This document shows positions 47,296 through 59,624 of a DNA stretch of 64,000 nucleotides, piece after piece. Below the pieces are notes generated by a model. The model saw only the letters and a program-made list of their open reading frames with translations. It made no database searches and was not told the DNA's origin. Each line of letters starts with the position of its first letter. Within the stretch, counting starts at the first letter, position 1. A program made the translations under genes and the position numbers. This stretch comes from Tenodera sinensis (lineage: Eukaryota; Arthropoda; Insecta; Mantodea; Mantidae), in assembly GCA_030765045.1 (NCBI GenBank), contig CM060967.1, positions 25,871,784 to 25,935,783 of the forward strand, given 5' to 3'.

Positions 47296-48336
47296 CAGAG
47301 TTGCCAACCCATACGATAATTTTAATGTTTGTACGATGGTTGTCAACCCGTACGATAATTATGGGGGTGTACGATAATTTTAATGTTTGTACGATGGTTG
47401 TCAACCCGTACGATAATTATGGGGGTGTACGATAATTTTAATGTTTGTACGACGGTTGTCAACCCGTACGATAATTATGGGGGTGTAGAATAATTTGAAT
47501 GTATGATAGTTCGATATCGGTGAAATATCATTTTCACTGGTTTCTCACACCAACGAAATGAAACTAATTACAAATAACGACACCACTTTTGTCCTCATTG
47601 TCTGTCTCCACCCCATAGCAACCATTTCCAAGCCTACTAAGCCTACTACCCTTTATCCTCTTATTGCCAGTGTGCCCAGGTCTGGTAATCTCAATGAAGA
47701 AGGCACTGTTCAGAAAATTGATGATCAATGTAGAAAACTCGGAATACGTGATATTCCACGTGAAATAAAGAACATGCCTGAACCTGACATTCTGGAGTGC
47801 TGTTAAACATATGTCACCTTGGTGGAAATACTGATTTCAAACAACTGGCGGAGTTTGCATTATCAGAGGTTTCCTTGCCCCACAGAAGCACTTCTTGTGA
47901 AAGTTTTTTTCTTTCTTTTCTAAACTGGGTTTAATAAAAACCAAAGTTAGAAACAGATTGGCACTAGATACGGTAAATGAACTCATTTTGTCGTCTCAAC
48001 TTATGAAAGAACGTGGTAGATCATAAACTCTGCAAGTCACCGAGGTGTTAAGGTTTATCTCAACAACAAATTTGTACAGTGCTGCAACGGTTGAGGAAGC
48101 TGAACTTTCAGATGAATAGTGCGAGAAACATAAGTATTAAAGTTGTAATATTTGTTGAGGTTATCAACCTTGAAAGTGGATATAATAAACATCATTACTC
48201 TTATATTTTCTTAAGTATTATACTGATATTTTTATAGTTGTAGCGTTTGCTTTATGATGTACGATAATTTTGATTCCAAATCTATAATTTTGAGTGGCTG
48301 GTACGATAATTTTACTTTTAAATGTTGGCAACCCTG
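47296..48336 (+). mobile_element. Short hAT element with transposase remnant and subterminal tandem repeats
   Basis: The ends are CAGAGTTGCCAACC (left) and, reverse-complemented, CAGGGTTGCCAACA (right), which are hAT-type terminal repeats. The flanking octamers ATGTGTAT and ATGTATGT agree at six of eight positions, a decayed 8-bp duplication. The interior has a frame at 47558-47806 and, at 47850-48010, ALSEVSLPHRSTSCESFF and TKVRNRLALDTVNELILSS, matching the C-terminal dimerisation motif 'lphs...cER.FS...tk.Rn.L..dtl..l'. At 1041 bp it is internally deleted relative to an autonomous hAT. Confidence 0.8.
47312..47490 (+). repeat. 58-bp tandem repeat, about three units, inside the hAT left end
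   Basis: Three 58-bp units (starting 47313, 47371 and 47429) contain TACGATAATTTTAATGTTTG and CCCGTACGATAATTATGG. The core TACGATAAT occurs twice per unit and again near the right end (48260-48313). Repeated subterminal motifs of this kind are typical transposase-binding sites in hAT elements. Confidence 0.8.
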
Positions 48337-48344
48337 ATGTATGT

Positions 48345-49480
48345 GCTCTGGTATTCAATAAATTAATATTCATATTCGTCAAAGATTGGCTCAGCGTTTG
48401 GACGTGGCTGCCCTAAAACCTCGTATAACGGATATGTATGACCGTCTGGGCCTTAGTGGGTATTCAGATATGATTGTGTAAGTTTGTGCATGTTCCATCC
48501 ACCACTGTGCGTTGAGACATCCATCAGCACAGCTCCAGCTCCAGCTCCAGCTCCAGGGCTGGTAGATAAGTTGACGGCACACAGCTACTGGAGATGGAAA
48601 AGGACAGGTATAATTATGATGGCAGAGCACCTGGTTGGTGGTATAGAGATGTGCAAGTGGGCGAGCTGAGGCGGTGAGTAGGCGACTTGCTACCGTGCGC
48701 CAACATGTGATCACGATTTCTGTTCTTCTGTTCTGTTCTCATGGAACACAATGCAACAAGGTCGCAGCCAAACCTTGCCTCTCAATGGCCGCTGTCACGT
48801 CCTTTTTTGGATCATTATCTCTCTACATTTATTATTTTGTCTGGCTAATAAAGAATAACCTCAAAACAGCCAGCAGGAGTACCTGTCCTCAATGCTTTTT
48901 CTGAGTGCTAAAATATTAAAACGAGTTATGAACAAATTCTTGTTCCAAAGACAAAGTCAGAGATGCCACTGGGAGTTTCATCCATTTCTTTAGTCGTTGA
49001 CTGCAATGTTGTCAAACATAACCACTGGTGGCCTTTGCTGTCGCTTGCCAAGGGCAAAATAACTTCACAATGAATTTTATCACAACTCGAGCTGTAAGCC
49101 GTTGAACAATGGATCTAGACGGCTTCTGATTCGTAATTTAACTTTCTGTACAAGGATAGATTCTCATCATAAACCCAGCCTCCTCCGTTTTTCTATACCA
49201 TGTATTATTATACTATCATCTCACTCTTCTGCCATTCATCATTGCTGCCAATGTAGTAGTTTCTTCTCATTCAAAGTGTCGACCAATTTCTTTTCATGTT
49301 TTTAGTCATGATAGCTTTAGCGTTGTTCTTCCATCATCCAATCTTATTGATTGCGTTGTCCAATTCATACGTTCCATAGTCCATATCAAAATCTTTCATT
49401 TCTTTACTTGAATTCGTCACAATTTTAAAGTTTATACACTGCCACATTCCACAAAAGCTATCTATAAACCTCTCACTTAC
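48345..49480. other. No recognised gene
   Basis: The 107-codon minus-strand frame at 48391-48714 crosses the AGCTCC repeat (read as WSWSWSW) and is not believable as a gene. Confidence 0.55.
48531..48556 (+). repeat. (AGCTCC)n hexanucleotide repeat
   Basis: About four units of CAGCTC. Confidence 0.85.
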
Positions 49481-49483
49481 AGT

Positions 49484-49800
49484 AAGGAGAGGAAATATTG
49501 TATTCTATAATGCTCTGTTGAGATTTCACAAGAAATACAGGTTTCCAGAGCTCCTGAACACTAAAAATCGTTTTTAGAAAAAGGTCTTGTATGTGTGTAT
49601 GTCAAACGAAGGTTAATTTTTTTGTCAAATTTTGGTATAAAGATTCAGCCCTTCCAAGGATTCAATACGAAGATTTTGAGGAAACTTCACCCATCTATAA
49701 CAATCCTTTATATGAAAAGTTTTGACATTTTTTATTTTCTATAAATAAATCAACGATTTTCAATAATACTATAGGTATGTTGTCTATTTCCATAACAAAT
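49484..49800 (+). mobile_element. XY repeat fragment, X portion
   Basis: AGTAAGGAGAGGAAATATTGTATT and the TTTTTAGAAAAAGGTC block match the X half, in diverged form. It ends at an (ATT)n tract. Confidence 0.55.
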
Positions 49801-49805
49801 AATTG

Positions 49806-49807
<2 letters not shown>

Positions 49808-49867
<60 letters not shown>

Positions 49868-49874
49868 TATTATT
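49808..49874 (+). repeat. (ATT)n microsatellite
   Basis: About 22 ATT units with one ACT interruption. Confidence 0.95.
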
Positions 49875-50699
49875 TCATGCAACATCAGTACTGCATGTCT
49901 AATTATATACTTCGGTTTCACTCTCTAAAGAGAAATCAGTGTGCAAGAGTTCAGTTTGAGTGCACGGAGAACAAGAATGAAACATTTGCTACCTGGGATG
50001 TAGAATGCAAATCTCAGTATGTGGCACAACTTTCAAGTAGAGGATGTAAAATGCAACTCGTTCAGTAACATGAATGGTGTATAATGGAGATAGAACAGAT
50101 GTCTGATTGACCAGCATCAGGAAGCAAACATATTTTTTCCCCACAGCGATATCCTGCCTGCCTCAATTCAGAACTACACACGTGTCTAAGCTTTTCCTAC
50201 ACAATATATCTCAAGTAAATCGCGAAAAAACCAATATATTTATAAAATAATTTCATTGAAAACAACTTTTTATAGATAATCCCTCCTGTCCCAGAACTTT
50301 CCCTATTCGTTGATAATTACCTTGGTTTACTTCACACACTTTACTTTGAAACTATACCAATTGATTAATAATACTGCTACTACTAATAATAAATAATAAA
50401 GTAACAGCGTTAAACTCTTCGTATTATTTTTGCATCTAAGTTTTAATGGCATAAAATTCTATAGATGTCAATTACTGCATTTCTATACATAAAATGATGT
50501 AATTAACGAAATACTGCCATTCATAAATCATTATTCATGAACTGAGATGACGTTAACTCATCTGCAGTAATGTATTAACAAATCAAACACGTTTTTCTAT
50601 ACACTTTCTCTTATATTAAGGCAAAATAAACTCGCAATCGGTAGCGTCTTTGACTGTAGTATAATGGTGCTGTGTTCGGTTTCCTGTGTTAAATAACTT

Positions 50700-50845
50700 C
50701 TTCCACCCTCGTAGCCGTTTTTGGAGCTTCGCTGCGCAGAGGGTTCGAGTCCTGCCTCCAGCATGGATTGTGTGTGTATATGTGTGTGTCTGTGTGTGTG
50801 TGCGTCTGGAAGTATGAATGAGAGTAAATGTATTGTATTTCTATT
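50700..50845 (+). mobile_element. SINE-D copy with expanded TG repeats
   Basis: The head is CCTCGTAGCCGTTTTTGG, the B box GGGTTCGAGTCC lies near 50741, then GTGTGTGTATATGTGTGTG and the tail GAGAGTAAATGTATTG. Confidence 0.55.
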
Positions 50846-51547
50846 AAATTCACACACACACACACACACGCATCAGCTGATTGTCTAAATGGTCCTTTAC
50901 AAGCAAAGGCTAAAAAGAGAGAAAATAGAAAAATAGAATAGTTATGCCTAAAAGGGTTTATCACTGAATAGGAATCGATAATTTCGGGTAGAAGTGCCAG
51001 TTCGCGCTTGAGATTCAAAGAATCAGGATGTGCAATTGAAAAGTCGTTTCGTTGTAACTCAAGCGTTATTCACATTACAATTTCTCCGGATGCAAATAAC
51101 AAACTCTGTATTATCCATTGCATCAACAGTAATGAGGTTTTTCATTGAAAAATAAACAGAAATTTATCTAGCAAATGATGTTAGCTTATGTTTTTGAATG
51201 GGCTTATATAATCTAACATGAGCAGCTTCCATGCCTTTATGCCTGCCAAGCCGTTTTAAAATGTATGGTTTTGTTTTAGTTATTTGCGGTGGAAGTTTTA
51301 GGTCAGTGACCACTAATACTGACTTGGTTGAAATCAACCAATCATGTGCATAACAACTTCACAATTCAATCAATGACAGCCTTTATTTACGAAAAATCTA
51401 TCAAATTTCATTATCATCTCTGAATTTTATCACCTGGTCTGCTTTTCTTATGTTGTGATCAGCTAAGACAATCTAGCTGCGCTGTGCTACAAATGCGCAG
51501 CAGCTTACGTGATTTGACGCTACAGAGCCGCTAGGTTTAAATATAAA

Positions 51548-52087
51548 AGAAGTCTGTGTGTTTTAGCAAGATCTACATTTTTTTGTAGCGTAAGATTTGG
51601 TCTATCTCTTTCAAAAGTCATCCAGGGTAAACAGGATCACATGGGCTATAGCCAAAATATTCAAAATGTATATTTTATTTGTAACAAAAATACTCTGCAT
51701 ATATGGCATTTTAATCAAAAGCGTTGGAAGCATTTTCCAGAAAATCAAAATTTTCGAAACATTTTCTATGTAAAGGGTAGTTTAGGGTGGAGCAATTTTC
51801 TTCAAAATCTTCGTGTCCCATTCTTAAAAGATAGAGTTAAGTACCAACTTCTGTGTTTAGCTGACCTGTCGTTTTTTTAATTATGCTCCCCATAAACAGG
51901 CAGGCAGGCAGGCAGACAGACAGACAGACAGACACACACACCTTTTTGTTGTAAAAATGTTTTTTTTTTTTTATTTTTTTATTTTTTTTCAATCAGGGAG
52001 TCTCAAAACATTTATTTCCGGTGAAATCTCGACATCGAATTTTTGGGTGGAATACAATACTTATTACACGTAATAGGGAAAGTAAAA
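51548..52087 (-). mobile_element. XY repeat copy, X half
   Basis: It starts in the core at TGTGTTTTAGCAAGATCTACA, contains ATGTAAAGGGTAGTTTAGGG and CAGG/CAGA/CA repeats, and ends AATAGGGAAAGTAAAAA at the X terminus. The Y half is absent. Confidence 0.7.
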
Positions 52088-52489
52088 ATTGCTGACTGTC
52101 GCTTTGCTGAAGCATCTAATGCTGAAATAGATTAAATAATTTGAGGAAGGAAACTTCAGAACATGTGTTTGCAATCAGCCTGAAAAATTTTGTGTTCAGC
52201 GAAATTAGAAATTAATAGCAGATACTCCAACTACTGTCATTGCCAACATCTTAAAATATAGGAGCATCAATATGAGTGTCTTGTAGGCCGTACCAATGGA
52301 CGCTGATGTATGGCTTCTTCATTTTTCTTTTAAGGGGTTAATCATTAGAATATAGCATTTAAATAACGTTTCATAGGCTATATCATCCTTAAATTCGTGA
52401 AATAGTCTTCACAAATGCAACTAGATAATCTTTTTGGTAATTAACGCCCTCCAAAGCAGTGTCATATCGGACGGTGAATCATTGAAATG

Positions 52490-52655
52490 GGTGAAATAAG
52501 GCTCAAGTCCGGGGTCCATAGGTCCGACATTCATCTTTTCAGTATAAGGTAAAACCTCGGGAAAAGCCTTATCCTGATAACTCACCCTAAGCGAGATTCG
52601 AACTTGCGACCTCTTGGACGTGAGGCAGGCACGCTACCACCACGCTACAGAGGAG
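52490..52655 (-). mobile_element. tRNA-derived SINE
   Basis: The minus-strand head is CTCTGTAGCGTGGTGGTAGC, with B box AAGTTCGAATC and body AGTTATCAGGATAAGGC and TTTTCCCGAGGTTTTACC. The tRNA-like promoter spacing is good. Confidence 0.65.
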
Positions 52656-53489
52656 GGCACTCTAGATAAATTGACAATCACTCATGACATTACATAAGTT
52701 TTAAATACAAACGTAGTGCAAAGGTTTGATTGGTTGTTCGAGAATTATCCGAATTTGAAGATGACAGTTGACTTCCTTGGTGTAGTCAACTCAAAGGACA
52801 AGTGATGAAGAAGACCACATATGGTTTAAGACTCAATCGGCCAATTTATAGCTTGAAGTTTGCAGTCTCGCGAGATGATGTCCTTGCCGACTTGACCTCG
52901 CAGTGACCAGCAATAGAATGAGGTCGACATCTGGGATCTGGGATCTCCCAACTCTTCTCAGTACAAAAGACATGCGTCCTTTCACCAGCCAGCCGCTTTT
53001 GTAGTGCAACATGCTTGGCATTCTTGGAGAGTTCAGAGTTACCTACCTACCTGCAGAAGGACAGTCATCTGGGTTAGCGCTGTCCTTGTCACAAGATGCT
53101 GTGTAGTAACAAACTAGACCTCATTTAGAAATCACCACAATCTACATTTCTAATTAGCTGAGGGAGTCCATATATGTGGAGTAACATGCCTAACAATGTG
53201 CGGCTAGTAGAGACTTCCTGTATTCCAACATAACCAGTCGACGAATTCGTTTCCCAAGACACTTTTTTCATGTATAAGAGCAAGAATAAATCTGTCTGAC
53301 GTGTTACAATCAGACGAGTTTCACACATATCCTATTGTGAGGCAGTGAGTATGGCCCAATCTTCGGCAGGACGGCGATAAACAGATGTAAGAAGCGCTCC
53401 CACCAGAGATTATATCGTCAGATAACCAGAAATCCAGATCTTCTGGAAGTTCCACTTCTATTCGTTTCTCGAACGTCCTGGAACTGTAT

Positions 53490-53535
53490 TTCCGGCGACT
53501 ATATAAGCAAGCGTTCGCGCGTGTCAGTTAAGAAG
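53490..53535 (+). promoter_or_regulatory. Candidate TATA / initiator core promoter
   Basis: CTATATAAGC near 53499 is followed about 26 bases on by the arthropod initiator-like TCAGTT. This sits in a locally GC-richer stretch (53440-53720) that has no long frame. Spacing is slightly short of the usual 30. It could be the start of a non-coding transcript, a decayed LTR promoter, or chance. Confidence 0.25.
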
Positions 53536-54201
53536 TAGGTGTGAGTTAGTGCGGGCTGCGGTGACGTGCAATGAGTGCTGGAGATTAGAGACGTCTGGTG
53601 TTTGATTCCCTCAGCAAGTGAAATGGATCGAAGAAATACGTCGTGCGTATTTCATTATGTCGCTACGTCGCGTAGAATGTGAAGTGCCGAGGAAAAGTTA
53701 ACTAGTGAAGTGACAGAGAAGCTGAACTGCATCAAAACTGTAAAGTAACAATGAAAACTGAACAAAGTATAAAAACGATTTTTCTATTCAGGTTATGTTT
53801 ACTTATAATACGTATATTTTTGACTAGCAATATCCCAAATTAAGAGAAATGGACTTTCTTGTGTCGCAATTTATTAATATTAGATTGTTTACTTTTAAAG
53901 TTATTAATTCTGAATAGAATTTTGTGTTATTTTGATTCTAAGTTTGCATAAGTAGTTTAAAATAAATTTATGATTAATTCTTTTGCATGGCAGTCTTGTT
54001 ATGTAGATACCTTTTTCGTATTTTCATCTTGTCACGTGTAGAATAGGGGAAACAAAACATGGTTGTCAGTTTTCTTACCCGTACAAGAATAAGTGCCTAA
54101 GCTTGTTTACAGATTTTTTATAATGGTCCAATCTGGTAAAGCTTAAAAACCTAACAATCAATGTTTCGAAAACATCCTATGTTACAATACAAACCTCTAC
54201 A

Positions 54202-54217
54202 AACACACACACCCCCC

Positions 54218-54260
<43 letters not shown>
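54202..54260 (+). repeat. (CA)n tract with C-rich interruption
   Basis: CA repeats broken by CCCCCCCACCCACCC. Confidence 0.9.
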
Positions 54261-54261
<1 letters not shown>

Positions 54262-54274
54262 TCACTTGAGAGAC

Positions 54275-54425
54275 TACTTACAGAAAATTCAAGATATGAA
54301 CAAAATTCGTGACTTTATTAGTCAGATAAATATGATTTTTCAATCAAACTCATCACAACCATTTTGAGAAAATGAAAAATAAATAAAGTTTTTCCATGTA
54401 AAGGATGGTGCGAAAGTGACTGAAT
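54275..54425 (-). mobile_element. XY repeat core remnant
   Basis: CAGAAAATTCAAGATATG, an ACCATTTTGAGAAAATGAAA stretch and TTTTTCCATGTAAAGGATGG occur in family order beside a (CA)n tract. This is a short diverged fragment. Confidence 0.4.
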
Positions 54426-55399
54426 ATCTTAGGCTGGCATGATTCGGCAGTGTCGAACTCAAATATAATAGTTTGCATTGTCTTTTTGGCACACCCAGGT
54501 ATATCGCACACATACTCTTGGACTTTTACCTCAAAGGACACTTCAAAAAGCCTTCTTCTGATTAAACCTTGTTATGAAAGAAGAAGTGAAATATCATCGC
54601 TTATGCGTATCGATGGAAATAAAGGCAAAATGAGTGCAGTAAATCGACTGTGAAAATGCATCAGAAAATTGCGATCTTTAAGGAATATGGCAACATGTTT
54701 AAGCATTGATTACAAATAATCAAAGCTTAGCATAAACAAGCCGTGCTGAAAACCTAATAATGGCATTCGGTACTGCGAAACACTGTCACTATCAGATGTC
54801 CATACTTGGAATAATTCGTTAAATACAGAAAACAGTTAAAATACTACATACTTCGTAGAAGATAACTAAGTACAAACATTAGCGGTGGAATAATGAGCCG
54901 AACCAATATATAGACAAATATTTTCTAATCTGTCGTTACTTTGGATCTTTGGGCAGTATTAGTTTCCAGGCGTTTTTATGTTATGTCTAGTCAACACTAC
55001 TATGAAACACGTAAACTATAGTCTAACTAGCAAAAATAATTGAAACAAAAGAGGAAATTCTGCTAAATTCAATTTTAACTAGCGAACGTCAGAATAGTTT
55101 ATAAGCATTTTAAGAAAATCGCTCGAATAATAAGATAACTTTTTCTTGAGCTCTTACACATCAGCCCAAAAGGATCATCGTGCAACTTAGTTGGAAAAGA
55201 TGTTTTCATTATTTCCCCAAAATCTGTTCCCTTAACAAGTTGCAGTATATTGGTTCCAATGTCAGCAGAACTTTGTAGAACACTGAACTTACATGTTCAG
55301 AAATTAATGCAATTATTTTCCTTATTCTTGTTCTATCAAACCTCAGGAAAGATGAAGAAAGAGTGTTGCTTGGAGCTAAGACCAATTTATTGACTTGTT

Positions 55400-55980
55400 T
55401 TTGAAAAGTTTTGCACCTGGATTGGTGTTTTTCGGTAATACGTATAGTGATTTCAACTTCGGATTCAGGGCCAACAAAGGGTATCTAAGCATCTTTTTTA
55501 CCAGCTAATCAGCTTTTCTACTCCCATAGATTCTCTGCTCTCCTGGCATCCACCGCATTTCGAGCTGTTGAGGACGACAGAGCAATCAGAACATTTGGGC
55601 TTCTCCAATCCAGTTTTATTTTAATCTGGTCTGAGAAGAGTGGGTTTGAAGCACTTTGACTGTATGAGAAGATGAGAATTCATTTATCATGTAACCGTTC
55701 TCACGCTCAGAATGGCAAGTGCTTCTGTCTGGAAAACTACACATTATTTTCCAAGACTTATATAGTATCGCCCATGCCTTAATGGCCTTTCCCATCGCAG
55801 TACCTTTTTCACTGCCAATTGATCGCGTGGACGCTGTTGTCACGTCTTTTATTTCAGTCGCTTTGAGGTATAATTTAACAAGCAGAATATTTAACAGCAT
55901 TCTTAATGCACAACAGTAACCGACTTGGCAACAGCCGGTTCTTTCGTTCAGAGTATATTGAGAGGACCGCAGCGGAAGAA
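55400..55980 (-). pseudogene. LINE remnant with RNase H-like domain
   Basis: On the minus strand, near 55565-55500, one frame reads QLEMRWMPGEQRIYGSRKAD. This resembles the RNase H signature 'v.l.WvPGH.gI.GNe.AD' of jockey/R1-clade LINEs. After a frameshift GKKDA, a stop and PFVGPESEVEI follow, matching the usual 'arkGA..PFvGPEP..gi'. The 159-codon frame at 55616-56095 covers the upstream region with weak similarity to the pre-RNase H linker. Stops and frameshifts are present. Confidence 0.6.
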
Positions 55981-56984
55981 GAGTGAGGGAAAGATTTATA
56001 ACTTCTTGAAATGTGGTCATTAAAGGATTGCCACAATTGCAATTGTGCTTGGAGATAGACGCCCAGACGTTACGATGAACAACTGGACATTTCAAACTTC
56101 ATGGTGGGAATTTGATAACTGTTGTAACCACATTCTAAAATTACTTAAATTAGGTGAAAATTCAGGTATGGAAAATATGGATAGACTATTTAATGTTATG
56201 GTTAATGCTTTGGAAATATTTTACCAATGTACCTAAACGTATTCAAATACGCATACAAACATTTACGACTGGGAGCGTCAACATCCACGTGAACAAACAT
56301 TCAAAAACATCCTAACGAGCAAGTTGCTACTGAAAATTCTTCACCTAACCTTTAGTAAAAACAGTAATAATTTTCTTGGGCCTAATGAAGTACAAAAAGG
56401 ACTTGCATTGTAGTAACATTGGCAACCGGTTTGTGAAACGTAACTCGTAGATAATTAAATGGCCTGCAGAGCAGCGGTTTCTTATTTTCTTCTTGTTTTC
56501 TTTATGGTGCATCATCTGTCAGGGAGAAGGCTAAAGGTTAACAATAGCGGAGTGGGAAACAAGAACTTTTATCGTATCTAACAAAAGAGCATCGTCACGC
56601 GATGCGGAAACGTCACCACTCAATCTCACGTAAGGGGTATAGTGCCACTATTTGGGGAGAGGGGGGGGGGAGGTGGTTGGACCCTTGCCATTCTGTTACA
56701 CATTTTTGGGCAGGTCTTCCCGCTGCTTCCGAGTTGTTAATCTTTCTTCTGTTGAATCGAAAAGAGGAAACACAAGTTAAGTGATCTTCAAATACAGGAA
56801 GAAAGGGAACTATTGCTGCATATTATAGGATAGTTGTTTACAGCAAATGAGAGCAACCAGCACACCTAAACTTTATTGTCCTATCTGCATATTAAACATA
56901 AGAGTTTTCTCTTTGTTAGCTTAGCTATTACAATTTTTGAAAATGAAAAGAAATGCTTAATGGAGTCATTATGCCTTACGAGTT

Positions 56985-57852
56985 ATTACTTTCTCTACTG
57001 GTAAGTAGGGGAAGTATTGTATTCCACCCAAAAATTCGATGTCAAGATTTCACCGGAAATATATGTTTTGAGGCCCCCTGAATAAAAAAAAAAGCATTTT
57101 TAGAAAAAGGTCTGTGTGTGTGTCTGTGTGTCTGTCAGTATGTGTGTCAGTCTGTGGACAGCATAACTCAAAAACGAAAAGTTGGTTAAAAACCAAAGTT
57201 GGTATTTAAGTTTAATGTCGTTCAAGGATGAGACACGAAGATTTTGAACAAAATAGCCCCACCCTAAACTACCCTTTACATGGAAAATTTTTCGAAAATT
57301 TTGATTTTCTTGAAAATGGCTCTAACGATTTTGATTAAAATGTCATATATTTGAGATATTTTGATGACAAATGAAATGTATATCTTGAATTTTTTGAATT
57401 TTCTGGCTATAGCCCCTGTAGTCGTATTTACTCTGGACGACTTTTGCATAACTGGTAAACCGTTAGAGATAGACCAAATCATACTAAACAAAAATGTAGA
57501 TCTTGCTAAAATACACAGTTTCTGTCTCAATAAATTTTATTGTAGGATGAACCATTTCGGAGATACTCCTTGTTATGTGTGTGAGTTTCGGAAAACTTAG
57601 AACTTTCGTGAAATGGATCATCGTTGTTCATTTTTTTATATGTTAAGTGTGCAAAGACAACAGAATCTCAAACATTTCACTATCGCACAAAGCCTACTGT
57701 ATTCCCTCTTGCACCTACAAGGAAATTAGCAATAAGATAATTTGTACAAATGTTTGTCTTAACTAACACGAAGAAGCTATAGGAATAAGAGTTTGTAAGA
57801 ATGGTTAGTACAAGAGTAGAGAAAGTCATGTGAGTGCAACACAACAGATTTT
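56985..57852 (+). mobile_element. XY repeat, best full-length copy (reference for the family)
   Basis: This 868-bp unit is repeated about 20 times in the window. The X end starts TTACTTTCTCTACT and folds back on itself (ACTTTCTCTACT against AGTAGGGGAAGT). The Y end finishes GAGTAGAGAAAGT followed by about 25 bases ending in CAACACAACAG. The two ends therefore share the subterminal inverted motif ACTTTCTCTACT, as in a non-autonomous DNA transposon or foldback element. A (TG)n tract of variable length lies about 120 bp in from X. No transposase domain is visible. An 84-codon minus-strand frame at 57276-57530 recurs in shorter form at 14401-14607 and 21338-21544, but may simply reflect shared repeat sequence. 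No clear target duplication was found. The class is uncertain. Confidence 0.75.
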
Positions 57853-57854
57853 TT

Positions 57855-59145
57855 TTGATACGCTGCAGGAAGTTACTGTGTTGGATTGAAATATACTCTG
57901 ATTTTGCACACACAAAAACAACACAATATACAGATTGTTCGGAAGAATATAAATACAATACTCTATCATTTGAAGAATAGGTTATAAGCCAGCCTTTCTA
58001 AAGAATGTCTCAGTTTTGAAAAAAAACCTATATGCACGATCATTAAATGTTTCTGCTCATAACGCGCTTTCTTTCATCACTGCATTAGGAAGATGTGTAC
58101 TTATACATTTTTAAATTACAGTAATTTATAGCACATTAGGTCGAGAATTTAAAGACCATTTATGGTCTAACTGGTAGGAGAAAGCAATAGTGCATTCGCT
58201 AGCGAATTTAAAAGTAATTCACCTTCATCTATATTTGCGAATTTATGTAACTCCAACTTCTGTACTTTACATTTGTAAAATTGAATCAGGCTAATGACGT
58301 AGAACACACAGCCGGGCTCAAACAGTGGATCTTTGCTTCTCATGTCGACGCTCTTATCGCTTGAGCTACCATGGTCTTCCCAGCCTTCAAGAAAGCTCGA
58401 GCAGTTGAGAGAATAGCTCAAGTGGCAAGAGAATCGGTGAGACAGACGTAGATCCGTCGTTCAGCTCTCAATCACGGCATTCCGTTCCTTAGATCTCACT
58501 AAACCTTCCAATTTAGTGCCAGTAAAAGGCTAGTATGACAGTAGAATTGTCAACTTAAATTTTACGTATTCTTCGATGCTCTACTAGTTGGTTTCAAAGA
58601 AGAGACCATGAATCTAAACGGCACAAGACATCCAAAAGATCCTTCATTGATCAGCATTGTCAGTTTTCGGCTTTCGCAAGCAATTGCTTATTAGATACTT
58701 CAAGACACGGAAGAAAGTGCGGCAGAAAAATGCTACATTGAAAACTATAAAAACTGGTAATATTTCCTTCAAAGGTTCCTCTCACTCTGTGGTTAGTAAG
58801 ATGAGAAAAGGCTCTAGCAAGGCTCACCAATGTGAAACCGACAGTAAAATTAAACCTCGCATATCTGAGCATAAATGCGGTCATATACACTAAGTTAATA
58901 ATAGTTTTTCTAAATAAATACATGTTGCCCTAAAAACACTGCATGGGTATTTGCGTTATCATGTTTAATTAGTATAAATAGAGCTTTAAAGATTTTCTTT
59001 CGTTAACAAGCACAATTGCATCGCTTGGAAGCGGTATGAGTTTGGGGTGCTTGATTCGTTTTTAATGATTATACTGAATCGGGAGTTTCTTACTTAGACA
59101 TGTTGTACACATTTGTTGTTGATAATGTTGTTGTTGTTGTTGTTT
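57855..59145. other. No recognised gene
   Basis: Only weak tRNA-like fragments (58285-58500) and a GTT repeat near 59125. The facing 78- and 87-codon frames at 58657-58923 lack motifs. Confidence 0.5.
58285..58500. mobile_element. Two facing tRNA-like fragments (weak)
   Basis: On the minus strand, TGGTAGCTCAAGCGATAAGA and GTTTGAGCCCGGC resemble A and B boxes. On the plus strand, AATAGCTCAAGTGGCAAGAG starts a similar head about 20 bp away, with GTTCAGCTCTCAATC. Both are diverged. Confidence 0.3.
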
Positions 59146-59146
59146 T

Positions 59147-59350
59147 CTAGTGCCTTGGATCTGGCAATGAAGCCATTAGCATTCGTGCTTTCCAATACTT
59201 TTGAGCTGTAGTTTCTTCTGATCTTAATGCTTCACAGGTCTTCAAGTGGTCTTCGTTCATTTCTGCTGGATCGTTACACAGGACACATATTGGTGAGGCT
59301 GAGATACCTATTCTGTAGAGATGACTTGCTAAGCAGTCGTGATTTGTCAA
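59147..59350 (-). pseudogene. LINE C-terminal fragment with zinc knuckle
   Basis: The 67-codon frame reads DCLASHLYRIGISASPICVL, then CNDPAEMNEDHLKTCEAL. This is the CX2C...HX4C segment that follows RNase H in jockey-type LINEs (usual form 'H..f..hL.riGi..sp.C.lC...e.eHll.C..L'). It is a short 3' fragment; no tail or target duplication was identified. Confidence 0.7.
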
Positions 59351-59624
59351 TAGTCGGAAGGCTGAAACCGCTGTTTTCCGTGGTCTCTGGGGGATTATAT
59401 CTGGGTTGGAAAGTAGTGTAATCCATTTTTTACTACCTATTTAGTCCTCCCGGCTAGGTCCGATGGACCCGTTGACCAACGATAGGTGTGGTCCCCCTTG
59501 CAAAATGGGGGTTTAAGTCGGGTGATGTAACTGCCACGTTGTAAAACTGGTGCCCGTTAAGAAAACAGTTACATGAAAGCCACGTACATGAGTATGAGTT
59601 GTTGATAATGTTTTCCTCCATATT

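Larger units (their letters stand above)
52660..55395. other. No recognised gene
   Basis: Contains the candidate core promoter at 53490-53535 and the XY remnant at 54275-54425. The remainder has only chance frames. Confidence 0.5.

Noticed and set aside
47312..47490. CRISPR-like array
   Set aside because: The 58-bp units are directly tandem without unique spacers and lie in a eukaryotic hAT element.
55616..56095. 159-codon minus-strand open frame, the longest in the window
   Set aside because: It lies in the decayed LINE region; the recognisable RNase H signature is in other frames next to it, so this frame is not a gene by itself.
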